Below, piece by piece: positions 1 to 6,341 of a DNA stretch of 6,487 nt (positions are counted from its first letter, which is position 1; every line of letters starts with the position of its first letter). The position numbers and the translations under genes were made by a program. The notes below the pieces were generated by a model, which had not been told where the DNA came from, made no database searches, and saw only the letters and a program-made list of their open reading frames with translations. Origin of the DNA: Aquamicrobium sp. (lineage in GTDB: Bacteria; Pseudomonadota; Alphaproteobacteria; Rhizobiales; Rhizobiaceae); assembly GCA_014860725.1 (NCBI GenBank), contig JACZJD010000223.1, positions 1-6,487 on the forward strand, written 5' to 3'.

Positions 1-1
1 G

Positions 2-637
2 CTGACGCTCAGGATCGACGCCGGCGGGCAGGCCCTGCGCGTCACCGTGCCGCCCGGCCTGCGGCCGAGCGAGGTCGACCGCTTCCTCGACCGTCATCGC
101 GACTGGCTGGAGCTGAAGCTCGCCCGCCTGCCGGACCGGCCGCAGGTGCGCGCCGGGGTCAAGATCCCGCTGCGCGGCACGCCGCACCTGATCGTCCACC
201 GGCCGGGAAAGCGCGGCACGGTCGCGGTGGCGTGCGAGGACGGCGCGCCCGCACTCCACATCCACGGCGAGGAGGCGGACCTGCCGCGCCGCCTTGCCGA
301 TTTCCTCAAGCGCGAGGCCAGGCGCGACATCGAGCCGCTGGTGGCGAAGCACACGGCCAGCGTCGGCCGCCGCGCGAAGGCGATCCGCTTCAAGGACACC
401 TCGTCGCGCTGGGGCTCGTGCACGGCCGACGGGGCGCTGTCGTTCTCGTGGCGCATCATGATGGCGCCGCCGACGGTGATCGACTACCTCGTCGCGCACG
501 AGGTGGCGCATCTGAGGGAGATGAACCACGGGCCGAAATTCTGGGCGCTGTGCCGCGAGCTCTGCCCGCGCACCGACGAGGCACGCGCCTGGCTCAAGCG
601 CAACGGCTCGGCCCTGCAGGCGATCCGGTTCGGGTAG
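2..637 (+). CDS. YgjP-type (DUF45) zinc metallopeptidase, 5' end missing
   Basis: The C-terminal 211 codons of a YgjP/DUF45-family metal-dependent hydrolase. The frame is open from base 2, and the residues read before the GTG at 47 (LTLRIDAGGQALRVT) match the normal family N-terminal region, so the gene almost certainly starts upstream of the window and the GTG is internal. The zinc site is clear: HEVAH at bases 497-511 (two His ligands and catalytic Glu) followed by NHGPKFW, giving the HExxHxxxxNHxxxFW pattern of the family with a third His ligand. The preceding SSRWGSC and the LSFSWRIMMAPPTVIDYLVAHE stretch are also family hallmarks. No signal peptide or membrane segment is visible, so it is probably cytoplasmic. 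The physiological substrate of this family is poorly defined. The gene ends 3 bp from the stop of the convergent Lrp-like gene and has no evident functional link to the catabolic operon. Family assignment is firm; function is not. Confidence 0.9.
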   Translation: MTLRIDAGGQALRVTVPPGLRPSEVDRFLDRHRDWLELKLARLPDRPQVRAGVKIPLRGTPHLIVHRPGKRGTVAVACEDGAPALHIHGEEADLPRRLADFLKREARRDIEPLVAKHTASVGRRAKAIRFKDTSSRWGSCTADGALSFSWRIMMAPPTVIDYLVAHEVAHLREMNHGPKFWALCRELCPRTDEARAWLKRNGSALQAIRFG

Positions 638-640
638 GGA

Positions 641-877
641 TCAGAACGCCTTGAAGGTCAGCGTCGTCAGCGAGCGGACGATGCCGGGCACGTTGGCGAC
701 GTTCTCGTTGATGAACTTGCCGATATCGACGCCGTCCTCGATGTAGATCTTCATCAGGAGGTCGTAGTCGCCGCTGGTCGAATAAAGCTCGGACGCGACC
801 TCGCGGGCGAACAATTCGTCGGCGACCTCGTAGGTCTTGCCCGGTGTGCACTGAAGCTGCACGAAAACCGCTCTCAT
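641..877 (-). CDS. Stand-alone Lrp/AsnC ligand-binding (RAM) domain protein
   Basis: A 78-residue protein that corresponds entirely to the C-terminal RAM (ACT-like) effector/oligomerisation domain of Lrp/AsnC regulators, with no helix-turn-helix in front. Visible family features are the opening beta strand AVFVQLQC, the SGDYDLLMKIYIED segment (the typical G-x-YD-h core) and the closing PGIVRSLTTLTFKAF. Full Lrp proteins are about 150 residues, so this is half length, yet it is intact: it has a good ribosome site (GAGGA about 5 nt before the ATG, minus strand) and ends with its own TGA. Such single-domain relatives are common in alphaproteobacteria. They may bind small molecules such as amino acids, or mix with full-length Lrp proteins, but they cannot bind DNA alone. 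It lies 41 bp downstream of the hydrolase gene on the same strand and is probably co-transcribed with it. Its ligand and role cannot be told from the sequence. Confidence 0.88.
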   Translation of the reverse strand: MRAVFVQLQCTPGKTYEVADELFAREVASELYSTSGDYDLLMKIYIEDGVDIGKFINENVANVPGIVRSLTTLTFKAF

Positions 878-918
878 CGTTTTCCTCGTGTTCTTTCGGC
901 CAGTGTCCGATTCTGCTT

Positions 919-1746
919 CTAGCCCGTCAACAGGGTGACCGTCAGCGCGTGGGCGGGATCGGCGAGCCCGTCGACGACGTTGAAATGGTGGCGGTCCGGC
1001 TCCTCGACGCGAAGCGTCGTCGCGCCGAGCCCGGTCCAGGCATTGGCGAGCAGCGCGTTCTGGCGCACGAATTCGGACCGTTCCGCCGCGCCGACCCAGC
1101 AGGCGAGCCGCGCGCCCGGCAGCGGCTCCAGGAGCGCCGGGCTCTCAGCCCGGGCCTCCGCCGCGTCGATGTTGAGGCTGGCGTTCATCTGCGTCCGCAT
1201 CAGCGGCCGGAGGTCGTGCACGCCCGAGATCGACACCGTGTTGACGATGCGCGTCCGCACCGCCGCGGGCAGGGGGGAATCGGTGCAGATCATGCGCGTG
1301 GCGAGGTGGCCGCCGGCCGAATGGCCGGTCAGCCGCAGCGGGCCCTCGACCATGCCGGCGGCGGCCTCGACGGCGCGGCCCACCTCGCCGACGATGCCGG
1401 AAATGCGGATGTCCGGGCACAGCGTGTAGGACGGCATGGCCACCGCATGGCCGTGCGCCAGCGGGCCGGCGGCGAGGTGCGACAAGAAACTCTTGTCGAG
1501 CCTGAGCCAGAAGCCGCCATGGACGAAGACCACCAGCCCCTTCGGGATGTCGGTGGGCAGGAAGAGATCGAAGCGGTTGCGCGGGCCGTCGCCATAGGCA
1601 AGGTCGAGTTTCGCCCTGCCCTCGCCCGCCAGCCTGTCGCGGAAGGCGCGGGCCGGCTCGGCCCAGGCGTCGGGCCAGCGCTCGCCGCGGGCGATGTTGG
1701 CGCCGTTGGCGTAGGCGTCGTCCCAGTCGTCGATGCGGTGATACAT
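919..1746 (-). CDS. Alpha/beta hydrolase, kynurenine formamidase (arylformamidase)-like
   Basis: A 275-residue serine hydrolase of the arylformamidase/esterase-lipase type. From the N-terminus it shows an oxyanion-hole motif HGGFW (residues 76-80), the nucleophile elbow GHSAGG (141-146, Ser143), an acid-bearing loop GAAERSEF (219-226, Glu222 at the usual acid position) and the catalytic-His region [12 protein letters not shown] (His254). The HGGxW plus GHSAGG plus HHF-V-(D/E) set is that of eukaryotic-type kynurenine formamidases, which hydrolyse N-formylkynurenine to kynurenine and formate; related bacterial proteins include general esterases, so the substrate is uncertain. I chose the ATG at 1744-1746 because [12 protein letters not shown] resembles the family start and GAGGAG sits 7 nt before it. 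An earlier in-frame ATG at 1824 adds only low-complexity Arg/Gly-rich residues. No signal peptide is seen. The gene is divergent from the anthranilyl-CoA-type operon, and kynurenine breakdown yields anthranilate, which is suggestive but not proof. Confidence 0.87.
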   Translation of the reverse strand: MYHRIDDWDDAYANGANIARGERWPDAWAEPARAFRDRLAGEGRAKLDLAYGDGPRNRFDLFLPTDIPKGLVVFVHGGFWLRLDKSFLSHLAAGPLAHGHAVAMPSYTLCPDIRISGIVGEVGRAVEAAAGMVEGPLRLTGHSAGGHLATRMICTDSPLPAAVRTRIVNTVSISGVHDLRPLMRTQMNASLNIDAAEARAESPALLEPLPGARLACWVGAAERSEFVRQNALLANAWTGLGATTLRVEEPDRHHFNVVDGLADPAHALTVTLLTG

Positions 1747-1860
1747 CCCTTCGCTCCTCGCCCCTCGCCCGCCGTTTCTGTCGCGCGATGCCTCATCGCC
1801 CCGCGGCCGGCCGCTCCTTTCCATCGCGCGGGCGGGGTCGTCCTGTCCAGACCGTAAAAT

Positions 1861-1890
1861 GTTTCAATCTTGAAATTTCATGCTTGAAAC
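1861..1890. promoter_or_regulatory. Tandem palindromic operator, probable MarR-family binding sites
   Basis: Two adjoining 14-bp inverted repeats in an AT-rich island inside GC-rich DNA. Site 1, 1862-1875, is TTTCAATCTTGAAA (perfect 6-2-6). Site 2, 1876-1889, is TTTCATGCTTGAAA (one mismatch in the arms). The sites abut, so their centres are 14 bp apart, and the whole is bracketed by GTTTCAA (1861-1867) and TTGAAAC (1884-1890), also a perfect inverted pair. Size, symmetry and position overlapping a candidate -35 box fit repression by a dimeric winged-helix regulator. The MarR gene within the downstream operon (5041-5517) is the obvious candidate, by autoregulation; binding by it is inferred. 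The sites lie between the divergent hydrolase and monooxygenase genes and could affect both. Confidence 0.72.
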
Positions 1891-1912
1891 AATTCCGGTT
1901 CGGTGGAATCAT
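1884..1912 (+). promoter_or_regulatory. Candidate sigma-70-type promoter for the catabolic operon
   Basis: TTGAAA at 1884-1889 (5/6 match to the -35 consensus) is followed after 17 bp by AATCAT at 1907-1912 (4/6 match to the -10 consensus). Transcription would start near 1919, leaving a leader of about 70 nt before the ATG at 1992. The -35 box is the right arm of the second palindrome, so a bound repressor would block it. The -10 is weak, which is ordinary for alphaproteobacteria, and the call is by eye only. Confidence 0.45.
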
Positions 1913-1991
1913 TTCCGCAACGACAGAACGGGACCCCGGACGGGAGAGCCCGGCGGGAACACCGACGAGCACCCTGAAGGGGACGCGGGAG

Positions 1992-4286
1992 ATGAAGGTT
2001 GCAGTGCTGGGCGGCGGCCCCGCCGGCCTCTATTTCGCCATCTCGATGAAGCTGCGCGATCCGTCGCACGAGGTGGTCGTGTTCGAGCGCAACCGGCCCG
2101 ACGACACCTTCGGCTGGGGCGTGGTGCTGTCGGACGAGACGCTCGACAACCTCGCCGCCAACGACGCGAGAAGCGCCGCCGCCATCCGCGCGCATTTCGC
2201 CTATTGGGACGACATCGCCGTGGTGCACAGGGGCGTGCGCACGCTCTCGACCGGGCACGGCTTCTGCGGCATCGGCCGCATGCGGCTGCTGCTCCTGCTG
2301 CAGGAGCGCGCCGGCGAGCTCGGCGTCGACCTGCGCTTCCGGACCGAGGCCGACGACCACGCCGCGCTGATGGCGCAATACGACCTCGTCGTCGCCGCCG
2401 ACGGGCTGAACTCGAAGACGCGCACGGCGCTCGCCGAGCATTTCCGCCCCGACATCGACGTGCGCAAATGCAAGTTCGTCTGGCTCGGCACGCACCAGAA
2501 GTTCGACGACGCCTTCACCTTCATCTTCGAGAAGACCGAGCACGGCTGGGTCTGGGCGCACGCCTACCAGTTCGACGACGACACCGCGACCTTCATCGTC
2601 GAGTGCAGCGGGGAGACGTGGGAGAAATCCGGCTTCGGTTCCATGAGCCGCGAGGAATCCATCGCCACGTGCGAGGAGATCTTCAGGGACCATCTCGGCG
2701 GCCATGCGCTGATGTCGAACGCCAACCACATCCGCGGCTCGGCCTGGATCAACTTCCCGCGCGTGCTGTGCGAGCGCTGGTCGTACCGGAACGTGGTGCT
2801 GATGGGCGACGCGGCGGCGACGGCGCATTTCTCCATCGGCTCGGGCTCCAAGCTCGCCATGGAAAGCGCCGTCGCGCTCGCCGACTACCTCCATTCCGAG
2901 CCGACCATGCAGGCGGCCTTCGCGAAGTACGAGGACGCCCGGCGCACCGAGGTGCTGAAGCTGCAATCGGCGGCGCGCAACTCGCTCGAATGGTTCGAGG
3001 ACGTCGAGCGCTATCTCGACCTCGACCCGGTCCAGTTCACCTACTCGCTGCTGACGCGCTCGCAGCGCATCAGCCACGAGAACCTGCGCCTGCGCGACGC
3101 GAGATGGCTGGGCGATGCGGAGGAATGGTTCCAGCGGCAGGCCGGCGCGCCTTCCGGCACCCGCCGCGCGCCGATGTTCGCACCCTTCCGCCTGCGCGGG
3201 CTGGAGCTTGCCAACCGCGTCGCCGTGTCGCCGATGGCCCAGTACCGGGCCGTGGACGGCTGCCCGACGGACTGGCACTTCGTCCACTATGCCGAGCGCG
3301 CCAAGGGCGGCGCGGGGCTGGTGTTCATCGAGATGACCTGCGTGTCGCCGCAAGGTCGCATCACGCCCGGCTGCACCGGCTTCTACAGGCCGGAGCACGA
3401 GGCGGCGTGGAGGCGCATCGTCGATTTCGTGCACGCCGAGACGCAGGCGAAGATCTGCGCCCAGATCGGCCATTCCGGGCCCAAGGGCTCGACCCAGCTC
3501 GGCTGGGAGGAGATGGACGCGCCCTTGAAGGAGGGCAACTGGCCGCTCGTCGCCGCCTCCGCCGTGCCGTGGTCGCCGGAGAACCAGACGCCGAAGGCGA
3601 TGGACCGCGCCGACATGGACAGGGTGCGCGACGAGTTCGTGGCCGCGGCGCGGATGGCCGGGCGCTGCGGCTTCGACATGCTCGAGCTGCACATGGCGCA
3701 CGGCTACCTGCTCTCCTCCTTCATCTCGCCGCTGACCAACCGGCGCGACGACGAATACGGCGGCAGCCTCGGGAACCGCATGCGCTATCCGCTCGAGATC
3801 TTCCATGCCGTGCGCGCCGTATGGCCGGACGACAAGCCGATCTCGGTGCGCATCTCGGCCAACGACTGGGTCGGCGACGAGGGCGTGACGCCGGAGGAGG
3901 CGGTGAAGATCGCGCGGATGTTGCAGGAGGCGTGCGTCGACATCTGCGACGTGTCGGCCGGCCAGACCTCGATCCGGGCGAAGCCGGTCTACGGCCGCAT
4001 GTTCCAGACGCCATTCTCCGACCGCATCCGCAACGAGACCGGCATGGCGACGATCGCCGTCGGCAACATCTACGAGCCGGACCACGTCAACTCGATCCTG
4101 ATGGCCGGCCGCGCCGACCTCGTCTGCCTCGCCCGGCCGCACCTCGCCGATCCCTACTGGACGCTGCATGCCGCGGCGACGCTCGGCGACCGCGGCGTCA
4201 GGTGGCCCGATCCTTACCTGCCAGGCCGCGACCAGCTCTATCGCCTCGCGGAGCGCGGGCCGGAACAGATGACGGGGAAGGTGTGA
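1992..4286 (+). CDS. 2-aminobenzoyl-CoA monooxygenase/reductase-like fusion (FAD monooxygenase + OYE)
   Basis: A 764-residue two-domain flavoenzyme. Residues 1 to about 385 are a class A FAD monooxygenase of the salicylyl-CoA 5-hydroxylase type: Rossmann GGGPAG (7-12), AADG (135-138) and [23 protein letters not shown] (271-293), the second FAD-ribityl motif. Residues about 393-764 are an Old Yellow Enzyme-like FMN domain: [23 protein letters not shown] at the start, HMAHGYL with paired His567/His570 and Tyr572, [14 protein letters not shown], and the phosphate-binding AVGNI and [11 protein letters not shown] segments. Single-domain salicylyl-CoA hydroxylases lack the OYE half. The fusion is that of Azoarcus 2-aminobenzoyl-CoA monooxygenase/reductase, which uses O2 and NADH to hydroxylate and then reduce the ring to a non-aromatic 2-amino-5-oxocyclohexenecarboxyl-CoA. 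Start: the ATG at 1992 begins the Rossmann strand (MKVAVLGGG) and has AAGGGGA 8 nt upstream; in-frame codons back to 1788 would cross the operator. The OYE motif SPMAQY has Ala416 where YqjM-type enzymes have Cys. The stop overlaps the next start by 1 nt. Substrate is inferred from architecture and context. Confidence 0.92.
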   Translation: MKVAVLGGGPAGLYFAISMKLRDPSHEVVVFERNRPDDTFGWGVVLSDETLDNLAANDARSAAAIRAHFAYWDDIAVVHRGVRTLSTGHGFCGIGRMRLLLLLQERAGELGVDLRFRTEADDHAALMAQYDLVVAADGLNSKTRTALAEHFRPDIDVRKCKFVWLGTHQKFDDAFTFIFEKTEHGWVWAHAYQFDDDTATFIVECSGETWEKSGFGSMSREESIATCEEIFRDHLGGHALMSNANHIRGSAWINFPRVLCERWSYRNVVLMGDAAATAHFSIGSGSKLAMESAVALADYLHSEPTMQAAFAKYEDARRTEVLKLQSAARNSLEWFEDVERYLDLDPVQFTYSLLTRSQRISHENLRLRDARWLGDAEEWFQRQAGAPSGTRRAPMFAPFRLRGLELANRVAVSPMAQYRAVDGCPTDWHFVHYAERAKGGAGLVFIEMTCVSPQGRITPGCTGFYRPEHEAAWRRIVDFVHAETQAKICAQIGHSGPKGSTQLGWEEMDAPLKEGNWPLVAASAVPWSPENQTPKAMDRADMDRVRDEFVAAARMAGRCGFDMLELHMAHGYLLSSFISPLTNRRDDEYGGSLGNRMRYPLEIFHAVRAVWPDDKPISVRISANDWVGDEGVTPEEAVKIARMLQEACVDICDVSAGQTSIRAKPVYGRMFQTPFSDRIRNETGMATIAVGNIYEPDHVNSILMAGRADLVCLARPHLADPYWTLHAAATLGDRGVRWPDPYLPGRDQLYRLAERGPEQMTGKV

Positions 4287-5047
4287 TGGCGCTCTCCGGC
4301 CGACACGCGCTCGTCACCGGCGGCGGCACCGGCGTCGGGCGCGCCGTGGCGCTGGCGCTGGCCGCCGAGGGCACCGAGGTGACGGTGTGCGGCCGCCGCA
4401 TCGAACCACTCATGAAAACGGCCGCACAAAGTCCGCGCATCCATGTGGTGGCAGCCGACGTGACCGACGAGGCTTCCGTCGCCGCGCTCTACAAGCAGGC
4501 GCAGGGCGCGCGCGGTGCGTTCGACATCGTCGTCGCCAATGCCGGCTGGGCGGAGAGCGCGCCGGCCAGCCGCACCACGCTCGACCTGTGGCAGCGCACG
4601 CTTGCGGTGAACCTGACGGGCGCGTTCCTCAGCGTCCGTCCGGCGATGGACACGATGCGCAAGGCCAGAGGGGGTCGCATCGTGTTCATCGCCTCCACCG
4701 CCGGCCTCAAGGGCTATGCCTATGTCGCGCCCTATGTGGCGGCGAAGCACGGCGTCGTCGGGCTGATGCGGGCGCTCGCCGCCGAGTTCGCGCAGACCGG
4801 CGTGACGGTGAACGCGGTATGCCCCGGCTTCGTCGAGACGGACATGCTGGAGGAATCCGTGGCGCGCATCGTCGCCACCACCGGCCGCAGCGAGGCCGAG
4901 GCGCGGGCGGCGCTCGCCGCGACCAACCCGCAGGGCCGCTTCATCCAGCCCGAGGAGGTGGCCGCCGCGGTGGTCTGGCTGTGCGGCGCGGCGGCCGGCT
5001 CGATCACCGGCCAGACGATCTCGATTTCCGGGGGTGAGACATGGTGA
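4286..5047 (+). CDS. SDR-family NAD(P)-dependent oxidoreductase
   Basis: A 253-residue classical short-chain dehydrogenase/reductase of typical length. It shows the cofactor motif TGGGTGVG (11-18), Asp58 in AADVTD (adenine contact), NAG (85-87), Asn109 in AVNLTG, Ser137 in FIAST, the catalytic Tyr150 and Lys154 in YVAAK, and PGFVETDM (180-187). The N-S-Y-K tetrad is complete. Arg37-Arg38 directly after the second strand suggest a preference for NADP(H), an inference from the family rule. In context it most likely interconverts a ketone and a hydroxyl on the alicyclic CoA thioester left by the monooxygenase/reductase, or acts as a 3-hydroxyacyl-CoA dehydrogenase after ring opening; the sequence does not decide between these. 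Its ATG overlaps the preceding stop by one base (TGATG), with GGGGAAGG just before it. Its last 7 nt overlap the MarR start, so translation is likely coupled. No signal peptide; cytoplasmic. Confidence 0.93.
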   Translation: MALSGRHALVTGGGTGVGRAVALALAAEGTEVTVCGRRIEPLMKTAAQSPRIHVVAADVTDEASVAALYKQAQGARGAFDIVVANAGWAESAPASRTTLDLWQRTLAVNLTGAFLSVRPAMDTMRKARGGRIVFIASTAGLKGYAYVAPYVAAKHGVVGLMRALAAEFAQTGVTVNAVCPGFVETDMLEESVARIVATTGRSEAEARAALAATNPQGRFIQPEEVAAAVVWLCGAAAGSITGQTISISGGETW

Positions 5048-5517
5048 GCCTGCCGCTCGAACTGGTCGAGCCGAAGGCCGGGGGCAAGGAACGGCTCAGG
5101 CTGTGGATCAGGCTGCTGCGCGTGGTGCGCGTGGTCGAGGGCGAGCTGCGCGAGCGGCTGAAGCGCGAGTTCGACTCGACGCTGCCGCGCTTCGACGTGC
5201 TCTCCGCGCTCTACCGCGAGCGGGGCGGCATGCTGATGAGCGACCTGTCGCGCTTCCTGCTCGTCTCCAACGGCAACGTCACCGGCATCGTCGAGCGGCT
5301 GGTCGCCGACGGCCTCGTGCAGCGGGCGAGCCGCGAGGGCGACCGCCGCGCCTTCGTCGTGCGGCTGACGGAGGACGGCGTCGCCCGCTTCGAGGCGATG
5401 GCGGCGGCGCATGAAGGCTGGATCGCCGAGCTGCTCGGCGAAGTGAGCGAGACCGACGCGAAGGCGCTTTCGGCGATGCTGAAGGCGTTCCGCAGCAACT
5501 GGGAGGGCGAGCATTGA
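5041..5517 (+). CDS. MarR-family transcriptional regulator
   Basis: A 158-residue winged-helix regulator of standard MarR length. An N-terminal helical dimerisation region (about 15-45) leads to the winged helix: helix 2 with [12 protein letters not shown] (48-59), helix-turn-helix [22 protein letters not shown] (66-87) whose second helix is the recognition helix, then the wing [16 protein letters not shown] (98-113) with the hallmark Asp101-Arg102-Arg103. C-terminal helices complete the dimer interface. Several MarR proteins in CoA-dependent aromatic pathways (for example BadR and CouR) repress their operons, and CouR is released by an aryl-CoA thioester. By analogy this protein may respond to 2-aminobenzoyl-CoA or a later intermediate; that is inference. 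The gene lies inside the operon, overlapping the SDR by 7 nt and the crotonase by 4 nt, which implies autoregulation through the operator at 1861-1890. A GGGGGTGA Shine-Dalgarno-like run ends 3 nt before the ATG. Confidence 0.93.
   Translation: MVSLPLELVEPKAGGKERLRLWIRLLRVVRVVEGELRERLKREFDSTLPRFDVLSALYRERGGMLMSDLSRFLLVSNGNVTGIVERLVADGLVQRASREGDRRAFVVRLTEDGVARFEAMAAAHEGWIAELLGEVSETDAKALSAMLKAFRSNWEGEH
5502..5507 (+). promoter_or_regulatory. Ribosome binding site deciding the TTG start of the crotonase gene
   Basis: GGAGGG lies 6 nt before the TTG at 5514, inside the end of the MarR gene. The next in-frame ATG, at 5538, has no comparable purine run at the right distance. This favours initiation at TTG, in a TTGA overlap with the MarR stop. 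Confidence 0.65.
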
Positions 5518-6341
5518 GCGCGACGACGGTGACGAGCATGGCCGGGCTGAAGCCGCGGCATTTCCTTTGGTCGGTGAAGGATCGGATCGCGGCCGTGCGG
5601 CTCGACCGCCCGGAGCGCAAGAACCCCCTCACCTTCGACTCCTATGCCGAGCTGCGCGACACCTTTCGCGCCCTCGCCTATGCCGGCGACGTCGACGTCG
5701 TCGTCTTCCTGCCGAACGGCGGCAATTTCTGCTCGGGCGGCGACGTGCACGACATCATCGGGCCGCTGGTCGAGATGGACATGAAGGGCCTGCTCGCCTT
5801 CACGCGCATGACCGGCGATCTCGTCAAGGCGATGCTTTCCTGCGGCAAGCCGATCGTCTCGGCCGTGGACGGCGTGGCGGTGGGCGCGGGCGCGATCATC
5901 ACCATGGCCTCCGACATAAGGCTGGCGACGCCGGAGGCCAAGACCGCCTTCCTCTTCACGCGCGTCGGGCTGGCCGGCTGCGACATGGGCGCGTGCGCGA
6001 TGCTGCCGCGCATGATCGGCCACAGCCGCGCGGCCGAGCTTCTCTATACCGGCCGCACCATGAGCGCGGCCGAGGGCGAGCGCTGGGGCTATTACAGCCG
6101 GCTGGTCGAGGCCGGGGCGCTGGAGGCGGAGGCGATGAAGCTCGCCGGCCAGCTCGCCGCCGGCCCGACCTTCGCCCACGGCATCACCAAGACCCAGCTC
6201 AACCAGGAATGGTCGATGGGGCTGGAGCAGGCCATCGAGGCCGAAGCCCAAGCGCAGGCGATCTGCATGCAGACGAAGGATTTCGAGCGCGCCTACCGCG
6301 CCTTCGTCGCCAAGGAACGTCCGGTGTTCGAGGGGAACTGA
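5514..6341 (+). CDS. Crotonase-fold (enoyl-CoA hydratase/isomerase family) enzyme, possible ring hydrolase
   Basis: A 275-residue crotonase-superfamily protein, normal length for the family. The CoA/oxyanion-hole signature is present: [13 protein letters not shown] (69-81) supplies the first oxyanion amide, and [21 protein letters not shown] (119-139) the second. Both glutamates of true enoyl-CoA hydratases are missing: the GGGCE Glu is Ile128, and the PEI Glu aligns with Arg150 in [13 protein letters not shown]. Asp157 in GCDMG instead falls where MenB and BadI have an Asp in GSxDxGYG. Those enzymes make or hydrolyse C-C bonds next to the thioester, so hydrolytic ring opening of a 2-oxocyclohexane-type CoA ester is plausible. 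The alignment was done by eye. The TTG start is chosen over the ATG at 5538 because of GGAGGG at 5502-5507 and the 4-nt overlap with MarR. The stop overlaps the next ATG by 1 nt (TGATG). Family assignment is firm, the specific reaction is not. Confidence 0.9.
   Translation: MSATTVTSMAGLKPRHFLWSVKDRIAAVRLDRPERKNPLTFDSYAELRDTFRALAYAGDVDVVVFLPNGGNFCSGGDVHDIIGPLVEMDMKGLLAFTRMTGDLVKAMLSCGKPIVSAVDGVAVGAGAIITMASDIRLATPEAKTAFLFTRVGLAGCDMGACAMLPRMIGHSRAAELLYTGRTMSAAEGERWGYYSRLVEAGALEAEAMKLAGQLAAGPTFAHGITKTQLNQEWSMGLEQAIEAEAQAQAICMQTKDFERAYRAFVAKERPVFEGN

Noticed and set aside
47..49. GTG as the true start of the metallopeptidase
   Set aside because: The frame continues open to the window edge with family-like residues, so the gene is cut by the window rather than starting here.
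638..640. Bidirectional terminator between the convergent metallopeptidase and Lrp-like genes
   Set aside because: Only 3 bp separate the two stop codons and I saw no hairpin followed by T-residues around them.
1803..1814. 12-bp perfect palindrome GCGGCCGGCCGC in the divergent region
   Set aside because: Purely G/C self-complementary runs arise often by chance in DNA this GC-rich; it has no spacer, no partner copy and no T-run to suggest a terminator.
1747..1824. 26-residue N-terminal extension of the hydrolase from an ATG at 1824
   Set aside because: Extra residues are Arg/Gly-rich with no family resemblance; the ATG at 1746 has a good GAGGAG site.
1853..1881. Minus-strand promoter for the hydrolase overlapping the palindromes (ATGAAA, 17 bp, TTTACG)
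   Set aside because: The -10 matches the consensus at only three of six positions; too weak to list as a feature.
1788..1991. Longer N-terminus for the monooxygenase from the ATG at 1788
   Set aside because: It would translate through the palindromic operator and promoter, and the added residues lie before the Rossmann strand that normally begins this family.
1878..4169. 763-codon antisense open frame opposite the monooxygenase gene
   Set aside because: Low-complexity His/Arg/Val-rich translation without a recognisable fold, mirroring the codon bias of the sense gene.
1880..4285. Long + strand open frame running ahead of the SDR gene, in a second frame across the whole monooxygenase gene
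   Set aside because: Its translation is Arg/Ala-rich with no domain signature, while the other frame encodes clear flavoenzyme motifs. Only the part from 4286 (the SDR) is real; the rest is open because stop codons are rare in GC-rich coding DNA.
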